Below are positions 37,927 through 46,641 of a stretch of 64,000 nucleotides of DNA, in pieces (the first letter of the stretch is position 1; each line of letters starts with the position of its first letter). The notes under the pieces were generated by a model, which saw only the letters and a list, made by a program, of their open reading frames with translations, was not told the origin of the DNA and did no database searches. The stretch comes from Streptococcus mitis (GTDB lineage: Bacteria > Bacillota > Bacilli > Lactobacillales > Streptococcaceae). Location of the stretch: positions 1,533,501 through 1,597,500 of the forward strand of contig NZ_CABEHV010000004.1 in the NCBI RefSeq assembly GCF_901542415.1, written 5' to 3'. The translations under genes were made by a program, and so were the position numbers.

Positions 37927-37958
37927 TTATCAAAGGAAAACGAGAAGAGGAGGTTTTT

Positions 37959-38249
37959 ATGAAAGCAAGCATTGCCTTGCAAGTTTTACCCCTATCGCAG
38001 GGGATTGATCGGATAGCTGTTATCGATCAGGTCATTGCTTATCTGCAAGCTCAAGAAGTGACCATGGTGGTGACACCATTTGAAACGGTCTTGGAAGGGG
38101 AGTTTGATGAGCTTCTGCGCATTCTCAAAGAAGCGCTAGAAGTGGCAGGACAAAAGGCAGATAATGTCTTTGCCAATGTCAAAATAAATGTAGGAGAGAT
38201 TTTAAGTATTGATGAGAAACTTGAAAAGTATACTGAGACGACACATTAG
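37959..38249 (+). CDS. Thiamine-binding protein, MTH1187/YkoF-like
   Basis: 96-residue protein of the MTH1187/YqgV family (DUF77) with a ferredoxin-like fold; related YkoF domains bind thiamine. The start at 37959 is chosen because GAGGAGG lies 8 bases before; an in-frame ATG at 37908 falls in the riboswitch terminator. It is the first gene of the TPP-regulated operon and overlaps the permease gene. A cytoplasmic thiamine-binding helper role is inferred from context. Confidence 0.8.
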   Translation: MKASIALQVLPLSQGIDRIAVIDQVIAYLQAQEVTMVVTPFETVLEGEFDELLRILKEALEVAGQKADNVFANVKINVGEILSIDEKLEKYTETTH

Positions 38250-38970
38250 TCTATTGGGCTTTATGGGGGTCTTGTCAATCTGGCAGTTAGCAGGTTTTCT
38301 TAAACTTCTCCCCAAGTTTATCCTGCCGACACCTCTTGAAATTCTCCAGTCCTTTGTTCGTGATAGAGAATTTCTCTGGCACCATAGCTGGGCAACCTTG
38401 AGAGTGGCTTTATTGGGGCTGATTTTGGGAGTCTTGATTGCCTGTCTCATGGCTGTGCTTATGGACAGTTTGACTTGGCTCAATGACCTGATTTACCCTA
38501 TGATGGTGGTTGTTCAGACTATCCCGACTATTGCTATAGCCCCTATTCTGGTCTTGTGGCTCGGTTATGGGATTTTGCCCAAGATTGTCTTGATTATCTT
38601 GACGACAACTTTTCCTATCATCGTCAGTATTTTGGACGGTTTTAGGCATTGTGATAAGGATATGCTGACCTTGTTTAGTCTGATGCAGGCCAAACCTTGG
38701 CAAATCCTGTGGCATTTTAAAATCCCAGTCAGCCTGCCTTACTTTTATGCAGGTCTGAGGGTCAGTGTCTCCTACGCCTTCATCACAACAGTGGTATCTG
38801 AGTGGTTGGGAGGCTTTGAAGGACTAGGTGTCTACATGATTCAGTCCAAGAAACTGTTTCAGTATGATACCATGTTTGCTATTATTATTCTGGTATCGAT
38901 TATCAGCCTTCTGGGTATGAAGTTGGTCGATATCAGCGAGAAATATGTTATTAAATGGAAACGTTCATAA
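38212..38970 (+). CDS. thiX: ABC transporter permease, thiamine precursor type (ThiX)
   Basis: About 252 residues with six predicted membrane segments and the BPD-transport inner-membrane signature (KIPVSLPYFYAGLRVSVSYA, EAA-like loop). ATG at 38212 chosen; a TTG at 38209 is equally possible, with AGGAGAG upstream inside the preceding gene. With the following lipoprotein and ATPase it forms a complete importer, and the TPP riboswitch argues for thiamine or its pyrimidine precursor as substrate. Confidence 0.88.
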   Translation: MRNLKSILRRHISLLGFMGVLSIWQLAGFLKLLPKFILPTPLEILQSFVRDREFLWHHSWATLRVALLGLILGVLIACLMAVLMDSLTWLNDLIYPMMVVVQTIPTIAIAPILVLWLGYGILPKIVLIILTTTFPIIVSILDGFRHCDKDMLTLFSLMQAKPWQILWHFKIPVSLPYFYAGLRVSVSYAFITTVVSEWLGGFEGLGVYMIQSKKLFQYDTMFAIIILVSIISLLGMKLVDISEKYVIKWKRS

Positions 38971-39009
38971 GAAAAAGGATGTTTCTGAAAAAGAAAAGAG
39001 GAAATTGAA

Positions 39010-40017
39010 ATGAAGAAAACATGGAAAGTGTTTTTAACGCTTGTGACAGCTCTTGTAGCTGTTGTGCTTGTGGCCTGTGGTCAAGGAACTGCTTCTAAGG
39101 ACAACAAAGAGACAGAACTCAAGAAGATTGACTTTATCCTAGACTGGACACCAAATACCAACCACACAGGGCTTTATGTTGCCAAGGAAAAAGGTTATTT
39201 CAAAGAAGCTGGAGTAGATGTAGACTTGAAACTTCCGCCAGAAGAAAGTTCTTCTGACTTGGTTATCAATGGCAAGGCACCATTTGCAGTGTATTTCCAA
39301 GATTACATGGCGAAGAAATTGGAAAAAGGGGCAGGAATTACTGCTGTTGCAGCTATCGTAGAACACAATACATCAGGAATCATCTCTCGTAAATCTGACA
39401 ATGTAGCTAGTCCAAAAGACTTAGTTGGTAAGAAATACGGAACTTGGAATGACCCAACGGAACTTGCTATGTTGAAAACCTTGGTAGAATCACAAGGTGG
39501 AGACTTTGAGAAGGTAGAAAAAGTACCAAATAATGACTCAAACTCTATCACACCAATCGCTAATGGTGTCTTTGACACTGCTTGGATCTACTATGGATGG
39601 GATGGAATTCTTGCAAAATCTCAAGGTGTAGATGCTAACTTCATGTATTTGAAAGACTACGTTAAGGAATTTGACTACTACTCACCAGTTATCATCGCCA
39701 ACAACGACTACCTCAAAGACAACAAAGAAGAAGCTCGCAAAGTTATCCAAGCCATCAAAAAAGGCTACCAATATGCTATGGAGCATCCAGAGGAAGCAGC
39801 TGATATCCTCATCAAAAATGCACCTGAACTAAAGGAAAAACGTGACTTTGTCATCGAATCTCAAAAATACTTGTCAAAAGAATACGCAAGCGACAAGGAA
39901 AAATGGGGGCAATTTGATGCAGCTCGTTGGAATGCCTTCTACAAATGGGATAAAGAAAATGGTATCCTTAAAGAAGACTTGACAGACAAAGGCTTTACCA
40001 ACGAATTTGTGAAATAA
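39010..40017 (+). CDS. thiY: ABC transporter substrate-binding lipoprotein, thiamine precursor type (ThiY)
   Basis: 335-residue lipoprotein with signal peptide and lipobox VVLVACG (Cys about residue 23). The NMT1/THI5-like periplasmic-binding fold is evident (IDFILDWTPNTNHTGLYVAK, EKGYFKEAG, DLVINGKAPFAVYF). NMT1-type proteins bind the hydroxymethylpyrimidine (HMP) moiety, so HMP or a degraded thiamine product is the likely ligand. Follows thiX and overlaps the ATPase start by 1 base. Confidence 0.9.
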   Translation: MKKTWKVFLTLVTALVAVVLVACGQGTASKDNKETELKKIDFILDWTPNTNHTGLYVAKEKGYFKEAGVDVDLKLPPEESSSDLVINGKAPFAVYFQDYMAKKLEKGAGITAVAAIVEHNTSGIISRKSDNVASPKDLVGKKYGTWNDPTELAMLKTLVESQGGDFEKVEKVPNNDSNSITPIANGVFDTAWIYYGWDGILAKSQGVDANFMYLKDYVKEFDYYSPVIIANNDYLKDNKEEARKVIQAIKKGYQYAMEHPEEAADILIKNAPELKEKRDFVIESQKYLSKEYASDKEKWGQFDAARWNAFYKWDKENGILKEDLTDKGFTNEFVK

Positions 40018-40745
40018 TGACAGAAATTAGACTAGAACACGTCAGTTATGCTTATGGTCAGGAGAAAATTTTAGAGGATATCAACCTGCAGGTAACTTCA
40101 GGTGAAGTGGTTTCCATCCTAGGCCCAAGTGGTGTTGGAAAGACCACCCTCTTTAATCTAATCGCTGGGATTTTAGAAGTCCAGTCAGGGCGAATTGTTC
40201 TTGATGGGGAGGAGAATCCCAAGGGGCGCGTGAGTTATATGTTGCAAAAGGACTTGCTCTTGGAGCACAAGACGGTGCTTGGTAATATCATTCTGCCCCT
40301 CTTGATTCAAAAAGTGGATAAGGCAGAAGCTATTGCTCGCGCAGATGAAATTCTTGCTACCTTCCAGTTGACAGCTGTAAGGGACAAGTATCCTCATGAA
40401 CTTAGTGGCGGGATGCGCCAGCGTGTGGCCTTACTCCGGACCTACCTTTTCGGGCACAAGCTCTTTCTCTTGGATGAGGCCTTTAGCGCCTTGGATGAGA
40501 TGACCAAGATGGAACTCCACGCTTGGTATCTGGAGATTCACAAGCAGTTGCAACTGACAACATTGATTATCACGCATAGTATCGAGGAGGCTCTCAGTCT
40601 CAGCGACCGCATCTATATCTTGAAAAATCGCCCTGGGCAGATTGTTTCAGAAATTAAACCAGATTGGTCTGAAGATGAGGACAAAGAGGTTCAAAAGATT
40701 GCCTACAAACGTCAAATCTTGGCAGAATTAGGCTTAAATAAGTAG
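40017..40745 (+). CDS. thiZ: ABC transporter ATP-binding protein, thiamine precursor type (ThiZ)
   Basis: 242-residue ATPase of the nitrate/taurine-type importer class. Walker A GPSGVGKTT, signature ELSGGMRQR, Walker B LFLLDEAFSALD and the switch His in TLIITHSIEEAL are all present. Its ATG overlaps the thiY stop (TAATGA). Last gene of the TPP-regulated operon; the following gene has its own promoter. Confidence 0.92.
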   Translation: MTEIRLEHVSYAYGQEKILEDINLQVTSGEVVSILGPSGVGKTTLFNLIAGILEVQSGRIVLDGEENPKGRVSYMLQKDLLLEHKTVLGNIILPLLIQKVDKAEAIARADEILATFQLTAVRDKYPHELSGGMRQRVALLRTYLFGHKLFLLDEAFSALDEMTKMELHAWYLEIHKQLQLTTLIITHSIEEALSLSDRIYILKNRPGQIVSEIKPDWSEDEDKEVQKIAYKRQILAELGLNK

Positions 40746-40815
40746 AAAAATAGGGAGTTGGTGAAGATTATCCTTTACCAGCGCCCTTTTTCTTTTAAAA
40801 ATGAGAAAATTTCGG

Positions 40816-40837
40816 TATAATAGTCAAAGATAGTCAA
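40816..40837 (+). promoter_or_regulatory. ctsR-clpC promoter with CtsR operator
   Basis: TATAAT at 40816 is followed directly by AGTCAAAGATAGTCAA, a close match to the CtsR heptad repeat (RGTCAAANANRGTCAAA). The operator covers the start site, as expected for autorepression relieved by heat. Confidence 0.85.
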
Positions 40838-40863
40838 GGTTTAAAGAGAGAGGTGGGTTTGTA

Positions 40864-41322
40864 ATGAGATTTAAAAATACATCGGATCATATTGAGGCCT
40901 ACATCAAGGCGATTTTAGATCAATCTGGAATTGTAGAATTGCAACGGAGTCAGTTGGCAGATACTTTTCAGGTTGTTCCTAGTCAGATTAACTATGTGAT
41001 CAAGACACGCTTTACGGAAAGTAGAGGCTACTTGGTTGAAAGTAAGCGTGGTGGCGGAGGCTACATTCGTATAGGACGGATTGAGTTTTCTAGTCATCAT
41101 GAAATGCTCAGGGAGCTACTTTACTCAATTGGCGAGCGGGTCAGTCAAGAAATTTATGAGGATATTCTACAGCTTTTAGTTGAGCAAGAACTGATGACCA
41201 AGCAGGAGATGAATTTGCTGATGGTAGTAGCTTTGGATCGCGTTCTAGGAGAAGAAGCTCCAGTTGTTCGTGCTAATATGCTACGACAGGTCATACAAGA
41301 GGTAGATAGAAAAGGGAAGTAA
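40864..41322 (+). CDS. ctsR: Class III stress gene repressor CtsR
   Basis: 152-residue winged-helix repressor of clp genes. Typical features are the N-terminal helix-turn-helix with SQINYVIKTRFT and the beta-wing glycine run SKRGGGGYIRI (the thermosensing tetraglycine loop). Autoregulated through the operator just upstream. The start of clpC follows its stop by 1 base. No mcsA/mcsB genes are present, as usual in streptococci. Confidence 0.96.
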   Translation: MRFKNTSDHIEAYIKAILDQSGIVELQRSQLADTFQVVPSQINYVIKTRFTESRGYLVESKRGGGGYIRIGRIEFSSHHEMLRELLYSIGERVSQEIYEDILQLLVEQELMTKQEMNLLMVVALDRVLGEEAPVVRANMLRQVIQEVDRKGK

Positions 41323-41323
41323 G

Positions 41324-43756
41324 ATGAACTATTCAAAAGCATTGAATGAATGTATCGAAAGTGCCTACATGGTGGCTGGCCATTTTGGAGCTCGTTACCT
41401 AGAGTCTTGGCACTTGTTGATTGCCATGTCCAATCACAGTTATAGTGTGGCAGGGGCGACTTTAAATGATTATCCATATGAGATGGACCGTTTAGAAGAG
41501 GTCGCTTTGGAACTGACTGAAACGGACTATAGCCAGGATGAAACCTTTACGGAATTGCCGTTTTCTCATCGTTTGCAGGTTCTTTTTGACGAAGCAGAGT
41601 ATGTAGCGTCAGTGGTCCATGCTAAGGTGCTAGGGACAGAGCACCTCCTTTATGCGATTTTGCATGATGGCAATGCCTTGGCGACTCGTATCTTGGAGAG
41701 GGCTGGTTTTTCATATGAAGACAAGAAAGATCAGGTCAAGATTGCTGCCCTACGTCGAAATCTAGAAGAACGTGCAGGCTGGACTCGTGAAGACCTCAAG
41801 GCTCTACGCCAACGCCATCGTACAGTAGCTGATAAGCAAAATTCTATGGCCAACATGATGGGCATGCCCCAGACTCCGAGTGGTGGTCTCGAGGATTATA
41901 CGCATGATTTGACAGAGCAAGCGCGTTCTGGCAAGTTAGAACCAGTCATCGGTCGGGACAAGGAAATCTCGCGTATGATTCAAATCTTGAGCCGTAAAAC
42001 CAAGAATAATCCTGTCTTGGTTGGAGATGCTGGTGTCGGGAAAACAGCCTTGGCGCTTGGGCTAGCTCAGCGTATTGCTAGTGGTGATGTGCCTACGGAA
42101 ATGGCTAAGATGCGCGTGTTAGAGCTTGATTTGATGAATGTCGTTGCGGGGACACGTTTCCGTGGAGATTTTGAAGAACGTATGAACAATATCATCAAGG
42201 ATATTGAAGCAGATGGTCAAGTCATCCTCTTTATCGATGAACTCCACACTATCATGGGTTCTGGGAGCGGGATTGATTCAACTCTGGATGCGGCCAATAT
42301 CTTGAAGCCAGCCTTGGCGCGTGGAACTTTGAGAACAGTTGGTGCCACCACTCAGGAAGAATACCAAAAACACATCGAAAAAGATGCGGCCCTTTCTCGT
42401 CGTTTCGCCAAAGTGACGATTGAAGAGCCAAGCGTGGCAGACAGCATGACCATTTTACAAGGCTTGAAGGCGACTTATGAGAAACATCACCGTGTGCAAA
42501 TCACAGATGAAGCGGTTGAAACAGCCGTTAAGATGGCTCATCGTTACTTAACTAGTCGTCACTTGCCAGACTCTGCTATCGACCTCTTGGATGAGGCAGC
42601 AGCAACAGTGCAAAATAGGGCAAAGTATGTAAAAGCAGACGATTCAGGTTTGAGTCCAGCTGACAAGGCCTTGATGGATGGCAAGTGGAAACAGGCAGCC
42701 CAGCTAATCACAAAAGAAGAGCAAGTGCCTGTCTATAAAGACTTGGTGACAGAGGCTGATATTTTGACCACCTTGAGTCGATTGTCAGGTATTCCAGTTC
42801 AAAAATTGACTCAGACTGACGCTAAGAAATACCTTAACTTGGAAGCTGAATTGCATAAACGTGTCATCGGTCAAGATCAAGCAGTTTCAAGCATTAGCCG
42901 TGCGATTCGCCGCAATCAGTCAGGGATTCGCAGTCACAAGCGTCCGATTGGTTCCTTTATGTTCTTAGGACCGACGGGTGTCGGGAAGACCGAATTGGCC
43001 AAGGCTCTGGCAGAAGTTCTCTTTGATGATGAATCAGCTTTGATCCGCTTTGATATGAGTGAGTATATGGAGAAATTCGCAGCCAGCCGTCTCAACGGAG
43101 CTCCTCCGGGCTATGTGGGTTATGAAGAAGGTGGGGAGTTGACCGAGAAGGTTCGCAACAAACCATATTCCGTTCTCCTCTTTGACGAGGTAGAGAAGGC
43201 CCACCCAGACATCTTTAATGTTCTCTTGCAGGTCTTGGATGATGGTGTCTTGACTGATAGCAAGGGACGCAAGGTAGACTTTTCAAATACTATTATCATC
43301 ATGACATCAAACCTTGGTGCGACAGCCCTTCGGGATGACAAGACTGTTGGTTTTGGGGCCAAGGATATTCGTTTTGACCAGGAAAATATGGAAAAACGCA
43401 TGTTTGAAGAGCTGAAAAAGGCTTATAGACCGGAATTTATCAACCGTATTGATGAAAAGGTGGTCTTCCATAGCCTGTCTAGCGACCATATGCAGGAAGT
43501 GGTGAAGATTATGGTCAAGCCTTTAGTGGCAAGTTTGGCTGAAAAAGGTATTGATTTGAAATTACAAGCTTCCGCACTGAAATTATTGGCCAATCAAGGA
43601 TATGACCCAGAGATGGGAGCTCGTCCACTTCGCAGAACCCTGCAAACAGAAGTGGAAGACAAGTTGGCAGAACTTCTTCTTAAGGGAGAACTGGTGGCAG
43701 GCAGAACCCTCAAGATTGGTGTCAAAGCAGGCCAGTTAAAATTTGATATTGCATAA
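41324..43756 (+). CDS. clpC: ATP-dependent Clp protease ATPase subunit ClpC
   Basis: 810-residue Hsp100 unfoldase that feeds ClpP. Two N-terminal Clp repeats (about 1-140), AAA+ domain 1 with GDAGVGKTA and LFIDELHTIMGSG, a middle domain, and AAA+ domain 2 with GPTGVGKTE and LLFDEVEKAHPD, then the D2-small domain. Cotranscribed with ctsR. Terminated by the strong hairpin downstream. Confidence 0.96.
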   Translation: MNYSKALNECIESAYMVAGHFGARYLESWHLLIAMSNHSYSVAGATLNDYPYEMDRLEEVALELTETDYSQDETFTELPFSHRLQVLFDEAEYVASVVHAKVLGTEHLLYAILHDGNALATRILERAGFSYEDKKDQVKIAALRRNLEERAGWTREDLKALRQRHRTVADKQNSMANMMGMPQTPSGGLEDYTHDLTEQARSGKLEPVIGRDKEISRMIQILSRKTKNNPVLVGDAGVGKTALALGLAQRIASGDVPTEMAKMRVLELDLMNVVAGTRFRGDFEERMNNIIKDIEADGQVILFIDELHTIMGSGSGIDSTLDAANILKPALARGTLRTVGATTQEEYQKHIEKDAALSRRFAKVTIEEPSVADSMTILQGLKATYEKHHRVQITDEAVETAVKMAHRYLTSRHLPDSAIDLLDEAAATVQNRAKYVKADDSGLSPADKALMDGKWKQAAQLITKEEQVPVYKDLVTEADILTTLSRLSGIPVQKLTQTDAKKYLNLEAELHKRVIGQDQAVSSISRAIRRNQSGIRSHKRPIGSFMFLGPTGVGKTELAKALAEVLFDDESALIRFDMSEYMEKFAASRLNGAPPGYVGYEEGGELTEKVRNKPYSVLLFDEVEKAHPDIFNVLLQVLDDGVLTDSKGRKVDFSNTIIIMTSNLGATALRDDKTVGFGAKDIRFDQENMEKRMFEELKKAYRPEFINRIDEKVVFHSLSSDHMQEVVKIMVKPLVASLAEKGIDLKLQASALKLLANQGYDPEMGARPLRRTLQTEVEDKLAELLLKGELVAGRTLKIGVKAGQLKFDIA

Positions 43757-43761
43757 AAAAC

Positions 43762-43794
43762 GAGGTCGGGACAAAGTTCCCGACCTCTTTGTTT
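43762..43794 (+). terminator. Intrinsic terminator of ctsR-clpC
   Basis: GAGGTCGGGA pairs with TCCCGACCTC across CAAAGT, followed by TTTGTTTG. Confidence 0.9.
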
Positions 43795-43829
43795 GCCTTT
43801 ATTAGTTTGCTTTGCTGTTGCGACTGTTT

Positions 43830-44060
43830 TTAGGGATGGCTATCCTTCTTAGAATTACTCAACATGTGAGTAAAAAAGTCTTTGTATCGATACTTGAGAT
43901 ATTTTTCGTGTAGGAATAACAAAGCGATATAAACAATCAAAAAGATTGTAGTCAGATAAAACACATCAAATGCAGTTCGCGCATAGTAAGTGGCTGATTG
44001 ATAAGAGACAATAGCTGTCACAATCAACCAAGGAAGATACTTGTAATATTTGCTTAACAT
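43830..44060 (-). CDS. Small membrane protein, unknown function
   Basis: 76 residues with two predicted membrane segments (WLIVTAIVSYQSATYY and VFYLTTIFLIVYIALLFL) and a basic, hydrophilic C-terminus. I do not recognise the family. It is supported as a real gene by AGGAGGTG upstream of the ATG at 44060 and by a well-formed promoter carrying a near-perfect CcpA site. It stands alone, convergent to clpC. Confidence 0.75.
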   Translation of the reverse strand: MLSKYYKYLPWLIVTAIVSYQSATYYARTAFDVFYLTTIFLIVYIALLFLHEKYLKYRYKDFFTHMLSNSKKDSHP

Positions 44061-44093
44061 AATCCTACACCTCCTATATTCTATTTCAATGTT

Positions 44094-44131
44094 ATTATAT
44101 TCCTTTGCACTTAAAGTTGCAAGCGATTACA
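44094..44131 (-). promoter_or_regulatory. Promoter with cre (CcpA) site for the small membrane protein
   Basis: On the minus strand TTGCAA and TATAAT are separated by 17 bases. The plus-strand TGCAAGCGATTACA at 44118-44131 matches the cre consensus TGWAANCGNTNWCA at 13 of 14 positions and overlaps the -35, a repression geometry. Confidence 0.7.
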
Positions 44132-44184
44132 CAAAAAACAAATTCAAATTTTTAATAGGAAAATCTCCTGTTTTTCTGTTTTAT

Positions 44185-44192
44185 TACGAATA
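44185..44192 (+). promoter_or_regulatory. Orphan ComX cin-box
   Basis: TACGAATA preceded by TTTTTCTGTTTTAT is a perfect cin-box with the usual T-rich flank. Expected transcription start about 44199, directly before a GGAGGA ribosome-binding site and a 10-codon ORF. No known late competence gene follows. Confidence 0.7.
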
Positions 44193-44210
44193 GAAGAGTA
44201 GGAGGAGTAA

Positions 44211-44243
44211 ATGTATCTAAAGTATTTAAGATTTTTAAAATAG
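44211..44243 (+). CDS. Ten-residue ORF downstream of a cin-box (candidate competence-induced peptide or gene remnant)
   Basis: The reading frame MYLKYLRFLK ends in TAG at 44241-44243. GGAGGA lies 4 bases before the ATG and a perfect cin-box 18 bases before. The peptide is basic and hydrophobic, amphipathic-looking. No terminator separates it from the lipoprotein gene 97 bases on, so the cin-box might also drive that gene. Translation is not proven; it may be the stub of a decayed gene. Confidence 0.4.
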   Translation: MYLKYLRFLK

Positions 44244-44256
44244 TTTAGATAAATTG

Positions 44257-44294
44257 TTGACATATTTAAAACATAATGTTACAATCATATTACA
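44257..44294 (+). promoter_or_regulatory. Lipoprotein promoter overlapped by a WalR box
   Basis: TTGACA at 44257 and TACAAT at 44280 with a 17-base spacer. Overlapping the -10, the minus strand at 44278-44294 reads TGTAAT-N5-TGTAAC, a perfect WalR box. Overlap with the -10 suggests repression rather than the activation seen at pcsB. Confidence 0.7.
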
Positions 44295-44339
44295 AAAAGA
44301 TTTCTTTATATTTCTAAAATATTACAAAGGAGTAGAAAA

Positions 44340-45038
44340 ATGAAAAAGAAAACCTATATCAAATTGATGGCAGCGACTGTATTGGCTTCTACTTTGCTAT
44401 TAGGAGCTTGTGGAAATAAAAAGGAAACAACTCAAGCGAGCAGTTCTGCTAAGACCAGCCAATCATCAAGCTCTAAAGCAGCTTCTGCTAACAAAGAAAG
44501 CAAGACTCAGAAATCCTCAAGTTCAGCTTCATCTGAAAAGACCAAGGCGTCTACTGACCAGTCTTCAGCAAGTGCAACGCCATCACAAGTGACACCTGCA
44601 CCAGAGCAAAGACAAGGTCAAGAAGTGGCTAATCAACAGGCAGCTAGTCATCAAACGCCTGCTCAGGCTCCTTCAACCCAACAGGCTTCTCAAGCCCAGT
44701 CTAACCAATCAAGCTATGATCCTACAACTGACCGCAAACTTCAAGATAAGCAAGCAGAGCAAAATAAACGCTACAAGGGTGTTTTAACCATGGTAGATGG
44801 TGATTTCTCAGCTGCAGCGGGCAATTGGAAGGGAGCTAATGGCGAAACCATCACAGTTTCATCAGGTGGTCAATTTACAGTAGAATCTGCTGATGGAAAG
44901 AAAGAAAATTACTCTATCAAAGGCTATTCTTATACTCTTGATGATGGTAAGTATAATGCCAGAATCGGTGGAGGAAAAGTCATCCAAATTACAACAGGAG
45001 CGGATGGCAAGGTTTCTAGCGTTACTTTGAATCAATAA
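44340..45038 (+). CDS. Cell-surface lipoprotein with C-terminal DUF6287-like domain
   Basis: 232 residues. Lipoprotein signal with lipobox LLLGAC (Cys about residue 24). A long low-complexity region rich in Ser, Gln, Ala and Lys (about 25-130) is probably a wall-spanning stalk. A folded C-terminal domain (about 140-232, YKGVLTMVDGDFSAAAGNWK start) resembles the DUF6287 family; function unknown. Preceded by a WalR box and, further up, the orphan cin-box. Ribosome-binding site AAAGGAG. Confidence 0.8.
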   Translation: MKKKTYIKLMAATVLASTLLLGACGNKKETTQASSSAKTSQSSSSKAASANKESKTQKSSSSASSEKTKASTDQSSASATPSQVTPAPEQRQGQEVANQQAASHQTPAQAPSTQQASQAQSNQSSYDPTTDRKLQDKQAEQNKRYKGVLTMVDGDFSAAAGNWKGANGETITVSSGGQFTVESADGKKENYSIKGYSYTLDDGKYNARIGGGKVIQITTGADGKVSSVTLNQ

Positions 45039-45073
45039 TAACTCTCAGTATTCGAATTTTTACAATTAAAGAA

Positions 45074-45104
45074 AATCCGTCAGCTCAATAAGAGTTGACG
45101 GATT
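45074..45104. terminator. Bidirectional terminator between the lipoprotein and hydrolase genes
   Basis: AATCCGTCA-GCTC pairs with GAGT-TGACGGATT around AATAA, with A/T-rich flanks for both converging genes. Confidence 0.8.
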
Positions 45105-45107
45105 ATT

Positions 45108-45659
45108 TTATACTTGCATTTGGGTTAAAAATTCTTCTGTAGTAAGAATTTGAGCAAACTCATCTTGTAGAGAAAGGAGATTAATCTCATGGATAGTCTC
45201 AGGAGAGATGGCCTGACCGTTTTTGTTAGATAGGGTAAAACTGGCAGTGGCATCTGCTAGTAAAGTGACTTCAAAACCAAGATTTGCTGCCATTCGTGTC
45301 GTAGTAGATACACAATGAGGCAGGGTCAAACCAACAACGACTAAATGACAAATCTGATTTGTTCGTAAATATGTTTCAAGATTTGTTCCAATGAAGGCGC
45401 TATTAACCGTTTTTTGAAAGACAGGTTCTGCAGTAACTGGCTCAAATCCACTTTTAAATACCTGATTTTGTTTGTTATGAAATTGCGACTGGGGGTTGTC
45501 AGATATGTGTTGAACATGTAAGACTGGAAGAGCGTGTTTACGAAAGTATGCCAGTATCCTCAATGCTTGTTGTTCAGCTTGAGGGTTATTTCGTTCTCCC
45601 CAGATAGGGTTATCAAATGCTTTTTGCATATCGATAATCAGTAGAGCAGTATGAACCAT
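45108..45659 (-). CDS. Cysteine hydrolase, isochorismatase/nicotinamidase family
   Basis: 183 residues from the ATG at 45659 (MVHTALLIIDMQKAF). Catalytic triad candidates are Asp in LIIDMQ, Lys in FQKTVNSAF and Cys in LTLPHCVSTT. A cis-peptide-type loop is visible around VVGLTL. The substrate cannot be assigned. It begins 1 base after the dus stop and is probably cotranscribed with hslO-dus. A longer frame beginning at 45692 is rejected because it lies inside dus and adds non-conserved residues. Confidence 0.85.
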   Translation of the reverse strand: MVHTALLIIDMQKAFDNPIWGERNNPQAEQQALRILAYFRKHALPVLHVQHISDNPQSQFHNKQNQVFKSGFEPVTAEPVFQKTVNSAFIGTNLETYLRTNQICHLVVVGLTLPHCVSTTTRMAANLGFEVTLLADATASFTLSNKNGQAISPETIHEINLLSLQDEFAQILTTEEFLTQMQV

Positions 45660-45660
45660 T

Positions 45661-46641
45661 TTAAGCCTTATCCAATTGCAAGAGGGATTCAATCTCTGCT
45701 AGGGTGCTAGCTTGTGAAATGGCTCCACGGAGTTTGGCAGCGCCAGATGTTCCACGGAGATAGTGAGGAGCGAGGCCGCGGAATTCACGAACTGCGACGT
45801 TTTCTCCTTTGAGGTCAATCAATCGTTTCAAGTGTTCGTAGGCGATCTTCATCTTGTCTTCAAAGGTCAAATCAGGTAGGATTTCTCCTGTTTCAAAGTA
45901 ATGGTTGATTTGGTTGAAGAGGTAAGGATTTCCCATGGCAGCTCGGCCAATCATGACTGCGTCAGCACCAACTTCTTCGATGCGTTGCTTGGCTTCTTGG
46001 ACCGTACGGATGTCACCGTTGGCGAGAAATGGAATCTTGGTCAAAGCTTGAGCGACCTTGTGAAGGGTCTCAAGGTCTGCGTGGCCAGTATACATTTGTT
46101 CACGGGTACGGCCATGCATGGCGAGGGCAGAAACACCTGCAGCTTCAGCAGCGAGGGCATTTTCTACTGCCAGAGATGGGTCCGCCCAGCCGGTACGCAT
46201 TTTGACAGTAAGTGGGATATCAAGGACAGACTGGACCTTGTTGATGATGGAGTAAATCTTGTCTGGATCCTTGAGCCACATAGCACCAGCTTCGTTCTTC
46301 ACGATTTTGTTGACAGGGCAGCCCATGTTGATATCGACGATATCGGTCTTGGTGTTTTCTTGGATAAATTCTGCTGCGCGTGCTAGGCTGTCTTCATCGC
46401 TACCAAAAAGTTGGATAGAGACAGGGTTTTCGCCCTCATCGATATGAAGCATGTGCAGGGTTTTTTCGTTGTTGTATTGGATTCCCTTGTCAGAGACCAT
46501 TTCCATTACAACGAGTCCAGCTCCGAGCTCTTTTGCGATGGTACGAAAGGCTGAGTTGGTCACGCCAGCCATAGGCGCTAAAACGGTACGATTGGGAATC
46601 TCAACATTGCCAATCATAAAAGGTGTATTAAGATTTGTCAC
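45661..46641 (-). CDS. dus: tRNA-dihydrouridine synthase
   Basis: FMN-dependent enzyme reducing uridines in tRNA, 326 residues. [13 protein letters not shown], the [19 protein letters not shown] core (with the catalytic Cys), [17 protein letters not shown] and ANGDI are all typical of the DusB branch. I choose the GTG at 46641 because GGAGG lies 9 bases upstream; an in-frame ATG at 46671 lacks a site. The start overlaps the end of hslO by 14 bases. Confidence 0.93.
   Translation of the reverse strand: MTNLNTPFMIGNVEIPNRTVLAPMAGVTNSAFRTIAKELGAGLVVMEMVSDKGIQYNNEKTLHMLHIDEGENPVSIQLFGSDEDSLARAAEFIQENTKTDIVDINMGCPVNKIVKNEAGAMWLKDPDKIYSIINKVQSVLDIPLTVKMRTGWADPSLAVENALAAEAAGVSALAMHGRTREQMYTGHADLETLHKVAQALTKIPFLANGDIRTVQEAKQRIEEVGADAVMIGRAAMGNPYLFNQINHYFETGEILPDLTFEDKMKIAYEHLKRLIDLKGENVAVREFRGLAPHYLRGTSGAAKLRGAISQASTLAEIESLLQLDKA

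Noticed and set aside
45040..45060. Minus-strand cin-box (TTCGAATA)
   Set aside because: It differs from TACGAATA, lacks the T-rich flank and has no gene in the right position.
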